From Couchioplanes caeruleus (GTDB lineage: Bacteria > Actinomycetota > Actinomycetes > Mycobacteriales > Micromonosporaceae), in assembly GCF_023499255.1 (NCBI RefSeq), contig NZ_CP092183.1:131501-195500 (forward strand): DNA of 64,000 nucleotides. The letters run 5' to 3'. A program made the position numbers and the translations under genes. How positions within the stretch are numbered: position 1 is the stretch's first letter; each line of letters starts with the position of its first letter. Positions 44,625 to 52,129 of the stretch are shown here, one piece after another. The notes under the pieces were generated by a model. That model was not told the origin of the DNA. It did no database searches and saw nothing but the letters and a program-made list of their open reading frames with translations.

Positions 44625-45761
44625 TTACTTGAGCAGGCCCGTGACGTCCAGGCCGCCCACGTTCAGGCCACCCGCGTTGCTCAGGTTCTGGGTGAGGCCG
44701 TCGACCGGGGTCGCCTCGGTCTTGCTGGCGGCGTGCGTACGCGGGTGCTCGCCGTACGAGTCGTCGCCGCCCTGCGAGCCACCGTCGCCGTCGACGTCGT
44801 CACCGTCGTCGTAGCCGCCGTTGTCGCCACCGTTGTCGCCGCCGTTGTTGCCACCGTTGCCGGTGCCGTTGCTGCACGCCGCCGACGCGTTGGCCTCGCC
44901 CAGGATCGCGAGCGCGTTGCCGCAGACGTTCACCGGCACGTTGATCGGCGCAGCCACCTGCGTACCGTTCAGCACGCCGGTGTTGCCGCTGCTGTCCTGC
45001 TTGATGCCGCCGCCCTGGTGGCCCGACTCGTTCGCCGAGGCACCGGCCGCGTTGGCCTCGCCCAGCACCGACGCCGCGTTGCCGGTGATGTTCAGCGGGA
45101 CGTAGACCGGCGCGGCGATCTGCGTACCGTTGCCGATCCCGGTGTTGTCCGAGCTGTCCTGCTTGACGCTCTCGGTCTTGTGCCCGCCACCGTTGACGCA
45201 CACGGCCTGCGAGTTCGCCAGGCCGAGGATCGCCAGCGAGTTGCCGCAGACGTTGACCGGCACGTTGATCGGCGCGGCCACCTGCGTGCCGTTCAGCACA
45301 CCGGTGTTGTCCGACGAGTCCTGGTCGACCTTGGCACCCTCGGTACGGGCGCTCTCGGTCTTGTTGACGCCGGAGCCGGCCGCGTTGGCCACACCCAGCA
45401 CGGACGCCGCGTTGCCGACGACGTTCACCGGCACGGTGACCGGCAGCAGCACCTGCGTGCCGTTGAGCACGCCGGTGTTGTTCCAGCTGTGCTGCTTGTA
45501 CTTGCCACCCTTGCCCTGCTTGCCGCTCTCGACCCAGTTGATGCCCTGGCCCGCGGCGTTGGACTCGCCCGCGACACCGATCGAGTTGCCGACGACGTTC
45601 AGCGGCACGGCGACCGTGGTGAACACCTGCGTGCCGTTGGCGATGCCGACGTTGTCGGACGTCGCCTGGGTGACGTCGGCGTGCGCCGCACCCGGGGCGA
45701 GCAGGAGGGCGCCCGCGGCCAGAACGCCGGCGCTCAGAGTCTTACGAACCCAAGTCTTCAT
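44625..45761 (-). CDS. exported protein with five chaplin-like repeats
   Basis: The product is 378 residues with a signal peptide (TLSAGVLAAGALLLAPGAAHA). Five repeats of about 40 residues follow the chaplin pattern N-x-G-x-x-N-G-T-Q-x-x-x-P-x-x-V-P-x-N-V-x-G-N. Repeats 3 and 5 (NVCGNSLAILG, NVCGNALAILG) keep the two cysteines; repeats 1, 2 and 4 lack them. Linkers are charged and variable. An Asp/Gly-rich stretch precedes a helical end (LTQNLSNAGGLNVGG). No LAXTG sortase signal is seen. Chaplins coat aerial structures and lower surface tension; spore or sporangium coating is inferred. Confidence 0.85.
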   Translation of the reverse strand: MKTWVRKTLSAGVLAAGALLLAPGAAHADVTQATSDNVGIANGTQVFTTVAVPLNVVGNSIGVAGESNAAGQGINWVESGKQGKGGKYKQHSWNNTGVLNGTQVLLPVTVPVNVVGNAASVLGVANAAGSGVNKTESARTEGAKVDQDSSDNTGVLNGTQVAAPINVPVNVCGNSLAILGLANSQAVCVNGGGHKTESVKQDSSDNTGIGNGTQIAAPVYVPLNITGNAASVLGEANAAGASANESGHQGGGIKQDSSGNTGVLNGTQVAAPINVPVNVCGNALAILGEANASAACSNGTGNGGNNGGDNGGDNGGYDDGDDVDGDGGSQGGDDSYGEHPRTHAASKTEATPVDGLTQNLSNAGGLNVGGLDVTGLLK

Positions 45762-46062
45762 GAGAAGAAACGTGCCTTTCGCAATTGTCGAATGGTGAGT
45801 CGCATATTCAATTGAATGGTGCTCACGGGCGCAGCGGTGCCCTGGCGCAATTTCGGATGCCCTGACCCCGCTCGTCGACGTGCGCCCTCGTGGTGGCGCC
45901 TGCGCATGCGGTGACGTGATGACCCGCGGCCATGCCGTTGATTCGCCGCTTGTTCGCAAACGGTTTCAGGAATCGGACCGGATCGTCACTGAACCCTCTT
46001 CGGCCGGGCATCGAGCCCGACGGCGCAGACCCAGCGGCCTCGCCATGCCGAAGAGAAGTCCA
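45762..46062. promoter_or_regulatory. AT-rich control region of the chaplin-like gene
   Basis: The palindrome ATTCAATTGAAT (45806-45817) and two GAATGGTG copies (45790 and 45814 regions) lie 30-60 bases before the ATG. This is the most AT-rich patch in the neighbourhood. The remainder to 46062 contains no gene. Confidence 0.5.
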
Positions 46063-47184
46063 CTAGTCAGGTGAGGCGGTCGGAGCCTCGGCGTCGTGGC
46101 GCCGGACCTCGACCTCGGTGGCGATCGGCAGCCGATGGCAGGCCATCGTGCTGTCGGCGATCGCCGACGGAAGGACGGCCGCGGAAGGGCCGCCGTCCGT
46201 CGCAGTCCCCGACCCGGAGGCCGGGGCACCGTTCGCTGCCCCGAGGCGGACCTGTGCGGGTCCCTCACCATCGGGTGTCTCGCGGACCGTGTCGCGCGCT
46301 CCGGCAGACGCGGCCGTCGCGAGCTTCTTCCTGCCCAGCGGCACGTCGGCCCGGGGCTCGTCGGCCTCGCCCAGCACCACGTCCATGCCGTCGGTCACGG
46401 CCGCGGCCGGTTCGGTGACCTGGGGCGATGCCCCGGTTCCCGGCTGCGACCGGTCCTGCTGTGGCTGGCCCTGCTGCGGCTGGTCCGTCCGCGGCTGATC
46501 TTGCTGCGGCTGGTCCTGCTGGAGCTGGTCCCGCTGCGGCTGATCCTGCTGCGGTGCGTCCTGCTGCGGTGCCTGGACCGCCGGAACGATATGTCCGATG
46601 TCTACCGCCTCGCCGGTGAGGCGAACAGGGGCGGCCAGATCACGGACGGCCCCGCCCAGGGCGGAGCCCGCGTCGCCGGCGACCTCGCCCACGAGCCGCT
46701 TCGGGATCGTGGTCACCGCGCCGAGGTCGTGCCGGTCACCGGAATCCAACGGCTGGACGGCCGTCGTGAGGATCCGGTCGATCAGATGTTTTCCCTGCTC
46801 ACCGGCACCGCTCAGGGCGCCGGCGCCGGGCTTGCCGGTGAGGTGCTCGCCGGTGCCGGACTTGCTGGTACCGGGCTTGCCGGTGCCACTGCCGGCGCTG
46901 TGCGGCGCCGCCGTGATGTCGTGCACCACGGCGCCGAGCAGCCCGGTCGCGGGGTCACGGTCGTCGGCCTGGGCGGCGGCCCCGGAGAGCAGCCACGCCG
47001 CGCCGGCGATGCCGCCGACGACCAGGACGCGCAGACCCCAGGGGGATCCGGTACGCCCGGACCGGCGCCGCTGCCGCTCCGCCCCCTGGCTGGGAGGCGG
47101 CATGGGCGCGGAACCACCGGTGGGCGAAACGACCGACGGACGGCACGCCGGGCGCGACTCGCGCTCGACCCCCCACCCCGTCAT
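46063..47184 (-). CDS. exported or membrane-anchored Gln/Pro-rich protein, unknown function
   Basis: The product is 373 residues from ATG 47184. A basic N-terminus leads to one hydrophobic segment (GLRVLVVGGIAGAAWLLSGAAAQA) resembling a signal peptide or anchor. A Gly/Ser/Lys linker, a hydrophobic patch (VAGDAGSALGGAVRDLAAPV) and a run of PQQDQPQ-type repeats follow. The C-terminus is acidic then basic. Gln/Pro repeats suggest an extended wall or coat protein. It sits with the chaplin-like gene inside the catabolic cluster and may share its role. Confidence 0.65.
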   Translation of the reverse strand: MTGWGVERESRPACRPSVVSPTGGSAPMPPPSQGAERQRRRSGRTGSPWGLRVLVVGGIAGAAWLLSGAAAQADDRDPATGLLGAVVHDITAAPHSAGSGTGKPGTSKSGTGEHLTGKPGAGALSGAGEQGKHLIDRILTTAVQPLDSGDRHDLGAVTTIPKRLVGEVAGDAGSALGGAVRDLAAPVRLTGEAVDIGHIVPAVQAPQQDAPQQDQPQRDQLQQDQPQQDQPRTDQPQQGQPQQDRSQPGTGASPQVTEPAAAVTDGMDVVLGEADEPRADVPLGRKKLATAASAGARDTVRETPDGEGPAQVRLGAANGAPASGSGTATDGGPSAAVLPSAIADSTMACHRLPIATEVEVRRHDAEAPTASPD

Positions 47185-47328
47185 CGGATCCGCCCCTCTG
47201 TCGTCGGCTCGTGACCGGCGGCCGAAAACATCGGCCGCTCGGTATTGGTAACGAAGCGACACAGTCAGGGTCACGCAGACGAATGGAGAAAAGTGATCGT
47301 CCGCTTTCCGCACCTACCGAAGAATGAG

Positions 47329-48222
47329 TCAGGCAGAGGCGACCAATCTGGTACGCGGCCCGGCCCGAAGAACACCCGACGGGAGTGTGCGCCCGAGCAG
47401 ACCCTCGGCGAGTTCCGCCACCCGGATCAGCTCGTCGAGATCTATTCCCGTGTCAATGCCCATGTCCTCGAGCATGTGCACCAGTTCCTCGGTCGCGATG
47501 TTCCCGGAGGCGCCCGGCGCGTACGGGCACCCGCCGATCCCGCCCACGCTCGCGTCGAACTCCGTCACCCCCAGCTCCAGGGCGGTCAGGACGTTCGCCA
47601 GCCCCGTACCCCTGGTGTTGTGGAAGTGCAGCAGCTCCGGGCGTACGGCCGAAAGCAGGTCGCGGACCCGGCGCGGGGTCGCCATGCCGGTGGTGTCGCC
47701 GAAGGCCACCCGGTCCGCGCCGTCGGCGCGGACCCGCTCCACGATGGACGCCACCCGGTCCGGGGCGATGTCACCCTCGAACGGGCACCCGAAGCTGGTC
47801 GCGACGATGACCTCCAGCGTCGCCCCGGCTTCGTGCACCAGCGGGATCAGGCCGGCGATGTCGTCCAGCGAATCCCCGGTCGACCGGTTCAGGTTCCGGC
47901 GGTTGTGGGTGTCACTGGCGGAGACCACGACCTCGATCTCCCGGAAGCCGGCCTTGATCGCCCGCTCGGCGCCGCGCGTGTTCGGGATGAGCGCCGAATA
48001 CCGCACGTCCGGGTTGTGCCACGCCCGCGCCCACACCTCGTCGGCGTCGGCCATCTGCGGGATCGCCTTCGGATGAACGAAGGACACCGCCTCGATCCGC
48101 CGTACCCCCGTCCGGGACAGCGCGTCGATCAGCCGGACCTTGTTGTCGGTCGGGATGGGTTCCTCGTTCTGCAGCCCGTCGCGCGGAGCGACCTCCCGCA
48201 CCGAGACAGCCGTCGTCGTCAT
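47329..48222 (-). CDS. hydroxymethylglutaryl-CoA lyase
   Basis: The product is 297 residues. HMG-CoA lyase motifs are REVAPRDGLQNE, EAVSFVHPKAIPQMADADEV, DTTGMATPRRVRDL, HFHNTRGTGLANVL (metal-binding HxH) and GGIGGCPYAPGASGN with the active-site cysteine. It cleaves HMG-CoA to acetyl-CoA and acetoacetate, the last step of leucine breakdown. ATG 48222 is chosen for the GAGGTGA five bases upstream; GTG 48231 overlapping the previous stop is an alternative. It is coupled to the biotin carboxylase gene. Confidence 0.92.
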   Translation of the reverse strand: MTTTAVSVREVAPRDGLQNEEPIPTDNKVRLIDALSRTGVRRIEAVSFVHPKAIPQMADADEVWARAWHNPDVRYSALIPNTRGAERAIKAGFREIEVVVSASDTHNRRNLNRSTGDSLDDIAGLIPLVHEAGATLEVIVATSFGCPFEGDIAPDRVASIVERVRADGADRVAFGDTTGMATPRRVRDLLSAVRPELLHFHNTRGTGLANVLTALELGVTEFDASVGGIGGCPYAPGASGNIATEELVHMLEDMGIDTGIDLDELIRVAELAEGLLGRTLPSGVLRAGPRTRLVASA

Positions 48223-48227
48223 CGCCG

Positions 48228-49565
48228 TCACCTCATCCGCGCCACGATGCCGGTGTCGTAGTCGCCGCTCAGGAACTCCTCGTTCTCCAGCAGCTCGGCG
48301 AAGAACGGCAGGTTGTTCTTCGGCCCGGCGATCTCGAACCCGGCCACGGCAGCCCGCGCCCGCTCGATCGCCTCCGCCCGATCCGCGCCGACGACGATCA
48401 GCTTCGCCATCAGCGAGTCGTAGAACGGCGTCACCGTGGTGTCCGGCCCGTACCCGGAATCCACCCGGACCCCCTCGCCGGCCGGCTCCACCCAGGTGGC
48501 GACCTTGCCCGGCCCGGGCAGGAACCGCTTCGGATCCTCGGCGTTGACCCGCAACTCGATCGCGTGCCCGCGGGTGGTGAGATCGTCCACGTCGAACGTC
48601 GGAGCCTCACCCGACGCGATCCGCAGCTGCTGCTCGACCAGGTCGATGCCGTGGATCAGCTCGGTGATCGGGTGCTCGACCTGCAGCCGGGTGTTCATCT
48701 CCAAGAAGAAGAACTCGCCGCTCACGGGGTCAAGCAGGCACTCCACGGTGCCGGCGTTGCGGTACTTCACGGCCTCACCGGCCAGCACGGCGGCGGCCAG
48801 GAACCGCTGCCGCAGCTCCGGGCTCACGGCCGGGCTCGGCGCCTCCTCCAGCAACTTCTGGTTACGCCGCTGCACCGAACACTCCCGCTCGCTGAGCGCG
48901 ATCACCCGGCCGTCGGCCAGCCCGAGGATCTGCACCTCCACATGCCGTACGCGGGGAAAGTAGCGCTCGATGAGCACCGAACCGTCACCGAACATCCGCT
49001 CGGCGAACGCGCGCACCTTGTCGAACTCCGCACGCAGCCCGGCCTCGTCGTTCGCCACGGCCATGCCCATCCCGCCACCACCGGCGGCAGCCTTGACCAT
49101 CACCGGGAACCCGATGGCGGACGCGGCCTCCAACGCAGCCTCCACCGAGGTCGCCGGATCCTGCGTACCCGGCGCCACCGGCACGCCGGCGGCGGCCATC
49201 AGATTCCGAGCATTGATCTTGTCGCCCATCGCGCTGATCGCCTCGGCGGACGGCCCGACCCACACCAGACCGTTGGCTTCGACCGTACGGGCGAAGTCGG
49301 CGTTCTCACTCAGGAAGCCGTAGCCGGGGTGGATCGCCTGAGCCCCGGTCTGCTTGGCCGCGGCGAGAATGGCGTCCGTGTTGCGGTAACTCTGAGCCGG
49401 GTTCGCGGGGCCGACACACACCGCCTCATCGGCCTCGAGCACGAACGGCATGCCGGCATCCGCCTCGGAGTGGACCGCGACCGCCCGGATGCCGAGACGC
49501 CGGGCCGTACGGATGATCCGGCGGGCAATCTCGCCCCGGTTGGCTATGAGCAGCGAGTCGATCAT
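48228..49565 (-). CDS. acyl-CoA carboxylase biotin carboxylase subunit without biotinyl domain
   Basis: The product is 445 residues: the ATP-grasp biotin carboxylase (LIANRGEIARRII, HPGYGFLSENADFA, VKAAAGGGGMGM, RHVEVQILGL, ECSVQRRNQKLLEE, EMNTRLQVEHPITE, YDSLMAKLIV). It ends soon after the carboxylase C-domain, with no BCCP domain and no MKM biotin-attachment motif. Actinobacterial alpha subunits usually run near 580-660 residues with BCCP. The biotinyl carrier must come from another gene. It is co-transcribed with HMG-CoA lyase. Confidence 0.88.
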   Translation of the reverse strand: MIDSLLIANRGEIARRIIRTARRLGIRAVAVHSEADAGMPFVLEADEAVCVGPANPAQSYRNTDAILAAAKQTGAQAIHPGYGFLSENADFARTVEANGLVWVGPSAEAISAMGDKINARNLMAAAGVPVAPGTQDPATSVEAALEAASAIGFPVMVKAAAGGGGMGMAVANDEAGLRAEFDKVRAFAERMFGDGSVLIERYFPRVRHVEVQILGLADGRVIALSERECSVQRRNQKLLEEAPSPAVSPELRQRFLAAAVLAGEAVKYRNAGTVECLLDPVSGEFFFLEMNTRLQVEHPITELIHGIDLVEQQLRIASGEAPTFDVDDLTTRGHAIELRVNAEDPKRFLPGPGKVATWVEPAGEGVRVDSGYGPDTTVTPFYDSLMAKLIVVGADRAEAIERARAAVAGFEIAGPKNNLPFFAELLENEEFLSGDYDTGIVARMR

Positions 49566-50151
49566 TTCGCTCCTTGTGTGGAGGGTGGGGTGGGGTCGGC
49601 CTTGGGTGGGCCGTGGGGTGGTTCGTGGCCGCGGGGGTGGGGGCCTGGTGGTTGGGGGCCTCGTTGGACTGGGGCCTCGCTTGGCGGGGCCTCGGTTGGC
49701 GGGGCCTCGGTTGGCGGGGCCTCGGTTGGCGGGGCCTCGGTTGGCGGGGCCTCGGTTGGCGGGGGCCGATTGGGCCTGGGCCGAGGACGGTTGACCGACG
49801 GCTGATTCGCCGCAGGCCGAGGCATATGGGCGGCGGCTGATGGCCGCGAGCCGAGGATCGCCGGCTCAAGGATGGTTGGCCGCAGGTCGAGATGGGCTCG
49901 CTCGACGTCGGCGGCGTTGCGAAACGCCAAGCCCGGGGGCGGCAGACCCGTGCGCGGCGGCAGACCTGGGGGCGATGCGTCCGTAGCGGATGGCCGGTGG
50001 GTCGGCTGGCCCGTAAGCATGAAGCCCGAAGCCAGCCGGTCGGAAGCCGACGGGCCGGCAGCAGCCGGTGGACCGCAGCCAGCCGTCCGGCCCGGGGCGG
50101 CGGGCCTGGTGGCGGGCTCGGCGGCGACCATGTGCTCGATGTGCCGGCCGG
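49566..50151. other. long gap between tetR and the carboxylase gene
   Basis: This 586-bp stretch has open frames but none with a clear start or familiar protein. One minus frame would encode a Pro-rich chain with PPTEA repeats and could be a disordered protein, but it overlaps the carboxylase start and lacks a ribosome binding site. The tandem repeat at 49671-49760 lies here. Confidence 0.45.
49671..49760 (+). repeat. six tandem copies of a 15-bp unit
   Basis: The unit GGGGCCTCGGTTGGC is repeated six times without a gap. The first copy has one change and five are identical. A degenerate seventh follows. The unit length of 15 keeps any frame open, which explains the long frames seen on both strands. 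Confidence 0.92.
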
Positions 50152-50754
50152 TCAGCGGCCGATCAGTGCGTGCATGGTCGCCTCGCGCAGGAGGGCGGCC
50201 CGGCGTTGGCGGTCGACCTCGCCGCCCAGGAAGGGCGTCGAGTTCATCAAGCCGAATGCCGAGTGTGCCAGTACCCGCGCCTCGCCGGCGTCCAGCTCGG
50301 GACGCAGCGTGGACAGCACTCCGACCCACTCCTCCACGTACAGGCGCTGCAACCGCCGGATCTGCCGCTTCGGCTCATCCGGCAGCCGGTCCAGCTCGTG
50401 CAGGTGCAGCGCGATCACCGCGGGGTTGGCCAGCGCGAACTCGACGTGGAACTCGATCAGGTCGGACAGCGTGGCCTGCGCGTCGCCGGAGCGACGCCCG
50501 ACCCGCTCGCGGCCGCCGTGGAGCAGGCTCTCGCTGACCGGGATGAGCGCGGCGACCAGCATGGCCTCCTTCCCGGCGAAGTGGTGGTACAGCGCCGGAC
50601 CGGTCACCCCGGCGGCGGAACCGATGTCATCCATCGATACGCCGTGATATCCGCGAGCGGCGAAGAGGCCGACCGCGATCTCGAGGATCTCGTCCCGGCG
50701 CGACCGGCGGCGAGGGGCCGGCGGTCCAGGACGCTGGTGCTGATCTACCGTCAC
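50152..50754 (-). CDS. TetR-family regulator, likely of leucine/acyl-CoA catabolism
   Basis: The product is 200 residues from GTG 50754. The N-terminal HTH reads ILEIAVGLFAARGYHGVSMDDIGSAAGVTGPALYHHFAGKEAML, typical TetR/AcrR. The ligand domain has FHVEFALANPAVIALHLHE and a conserved-looking C-terminus (AHSAFGLMNSTPFLG). This type regulates acyl-CoA metabolism genes in actinobacteria. A copy of its presumed operator is 35 bases upstream and another lies before the carboxyltransferase gene. The ligand is probably an acyl-CoA. Confidence 0.87.
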   Translation of the reverse strand: MTVDQHQRPGPPAPRRRSRRDEILEIAVGLFAARGYHGVSMDDIGSAAGVTGPALYHHFAGKEAMLVAALIPVSESLLHGGRERVGRRSGDAQATLSDLIEFHVEFALANPAVIALHLHELDRLPDEPKRQIRRLQRLYVEEWVGVLSTLRPELDAGEARVLAHSAFGLMNSTPFLGGEVDRQRRAALLREATMHALIGR

Positions 50755-50788
50755 CTGGCCACTCTAACCCGCTGTCAAGCCGAGTACT

Positions 50789-50808
50789 TAACGGTCGTTC
50801 AGGCAGTG
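50789..50808 (-). promoter_or_regulatory. operator upstream of tetR
   Basis: TAACGGTCGTTCAGGCAGTG reads the same as the site at 44336-44355 (minus strand) except for one base (G for A). It lies 35 bases before the tetR GTG and overlaps the last codons of the VanZ gene. Autoregulation is inferred. Confidence 0.6.
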
Positions 50809-51380
50809 CGGTCCGGCACGTCAGCTGTTTCCGGCGGGACGCTTTGTCGGCTATGCCGCGGCAGGTTCTCGCCGACCGGCGAGGAACGCGCCCACCATGG
50901 TCGCGAGGCCGCAGCAGCCAACACGGCCCCGAGGGTATTGACGAGCACGTCGTCGGCGCTCGACACCCGGCCGATGGCGAGCACCCACTGGAGGGTCTCG
51001 ACCACGCCCGAGGCGACGACTGCCACGGCCGCCACCCGCCACAGGGAGGCGAAAGAGACGAACCGCAGCGGCAGGAAGAAGCCCAAGGCGGCAAGCACGA
51101 GCAGATTCCCGACAATCTGAGCCGCCGCGGTGCCCGGGTCGCCCGCCACCCAGGACGGCAGGTCGTGCAGCGGTACGAGATCGACCGAGCGCGGAGCGGG
51201 CTGCGGCGTGAAGAGCATGACGGCCCAGGGCACCGAGCCGGCCACCATCCCCACCTCGGCGATCGCATGCCGGCGACTCACGCTGTGCCGACGCCACCGG
51301 TACGCCAGGAGGCTCGCCGCGGGAAGGACAAGGAGCGCGACGACGATGGTGACGCCGTGATCCCGCCAAGCCGCACCCAC
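50799..51380 (-). CDS. VanZ-like membrane protein
   Basis: The product is 193 residues. Four or five membrane segments and the VanZ pattern DLVPLHDL ... IVGNLLVLAALGFFLPL ... GVVETLQWVLAIGRVSSADDVLVNTLGAVL are present. VanZ-family proteins are linked to teicoplanin or lipoglycopeptide resistance and envelope roles. It is the last gene of the ECF/ABC operon, 68 bases after the preceding gene. Its end overlaps the tetR operator. Confidence 0.8.
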   Translation of the reverse strand: MGAAWRDHGVTIVVALLVLPAASLLAYRWRRHSVSRRHAIAEVGMVAGSVPWAVMLFTPQPAPRSVDLVPLHDLPSWVAGDPGTAAAQIVGNLLVLAALGFFLPLRFVSFASLWRVAAVAVVASGVVETLQWVLAIGRVSSADDVLVNTLGAVLAAAASRPWWARSSPVGENLPRHSRQSVPPETADVPDRTA

Positions 51381-51448
51381 CGCCGCAAGGTACGCCTCCC
51401 GGCCAAATCGACGCCGCGTCCGAACGGTCGCGCAATCGATGGCTCAGG

Positions 51449-52129
51449 TCATGATTCCCCTACGAGGTCCGTCGTCTTGGCACCGGAGCGTTGCGGCAGG
51501 CGCCATGGCCAGACCTCCCGGTTCGCGAGCACCAATGCCGCGGCTAGGACGGGCAGCATCGGCAGCCACCAGTCGTGGGCCGAGTCCCACTGCGGTTGAC
51601 CAGGCAACGGCCATGCCGAGTACTTGGCCGGCAGGAAGAGCGTGGCGACCATCAGGCCACCCTGCGTCGCCGGACCGGCCACGGCGGCGGTCAGGGAATG
51701 CCCGCGTCGGGCGGCCACGGCCGCACCCACCAGCCCGGCCAGCCCACACACGGCTGCCTCCAGTGCGAGATCCCGGGACGGGAGCCGGCCAGGAGCCACG
51801 CTCGCGGCGGCGGCCCGATACAGAACTGCCCATATCGCTGCGGCCGGCAAGGCGACGACGGTGAGGCGCAGCCATTGCCGCAGCCAGCGAGGGGTCGGCA
51901 TCACCGACAGCGGAGCCATCGGGTCGACCATGGCGAAGCTCGCGCCCGCGCCGAGGACAACAGCAGCGATCCGTACGCCCCAGATCTGGCTCGCGGGTGC
52001 GGGCGCGCCGGCGAGTGCGGGAAGGAGGGCGAGCACTGAGACCGCGGTCGCGGCGGCGACGGGGATCCACGGCACGAGGCGTACGACCGGCGTCGTGAGG
52101 AGGAGCACCTGCCGAACCCTCACGGGCAT
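51449..52129 (-). CDS. polytopic membrane protein of the ABC operon
   Basis: The product is 226 residues with five or six hydrophobic segments (VLLLTTPVVRLVPWIPVAAATAVSVLALLP, IAAVVLGAGASFAMV, LTVVALPAAAIWAVLY, AVCGLAGLVGAAVA, WLPMLPVLAAALVLA). It overlaps the permease gene by ten bases, so it is co-translated. It may be an accessory membrane subunit of the exporter, but no family is recognised. Confidence 0.7.
   Translation of the reverse strand: MPVRVRQVLLLTTPVVRLVPWIPVAAATAVSVLALLPALAGAPAPASQIWGVRIAAVVLGAGASFAMVDPMAPLSVMPTPRWLRQWLRLTVVALPAAAIWAVLYRAAAASVAPGRLPSRDLALEAAVCGLAGLVGAAVAARRGHSLTAAVAGPATQGGLMVATLFLPAKYSAWPLPGQPQWDSAHDWWLPMLPVLAAALVLANREVWPWRLPQRSGAKTTDLVGES

Noticed and set aside
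49562..50329. Minus-strand Pro-rich frame with PPTEA repeats
   Set aside because: It overlaps tetR and the carboxylase start and has no ribosome binding site; the 15-bp repeat keeps all frames open. Not fully excluded as a small disordered protein.
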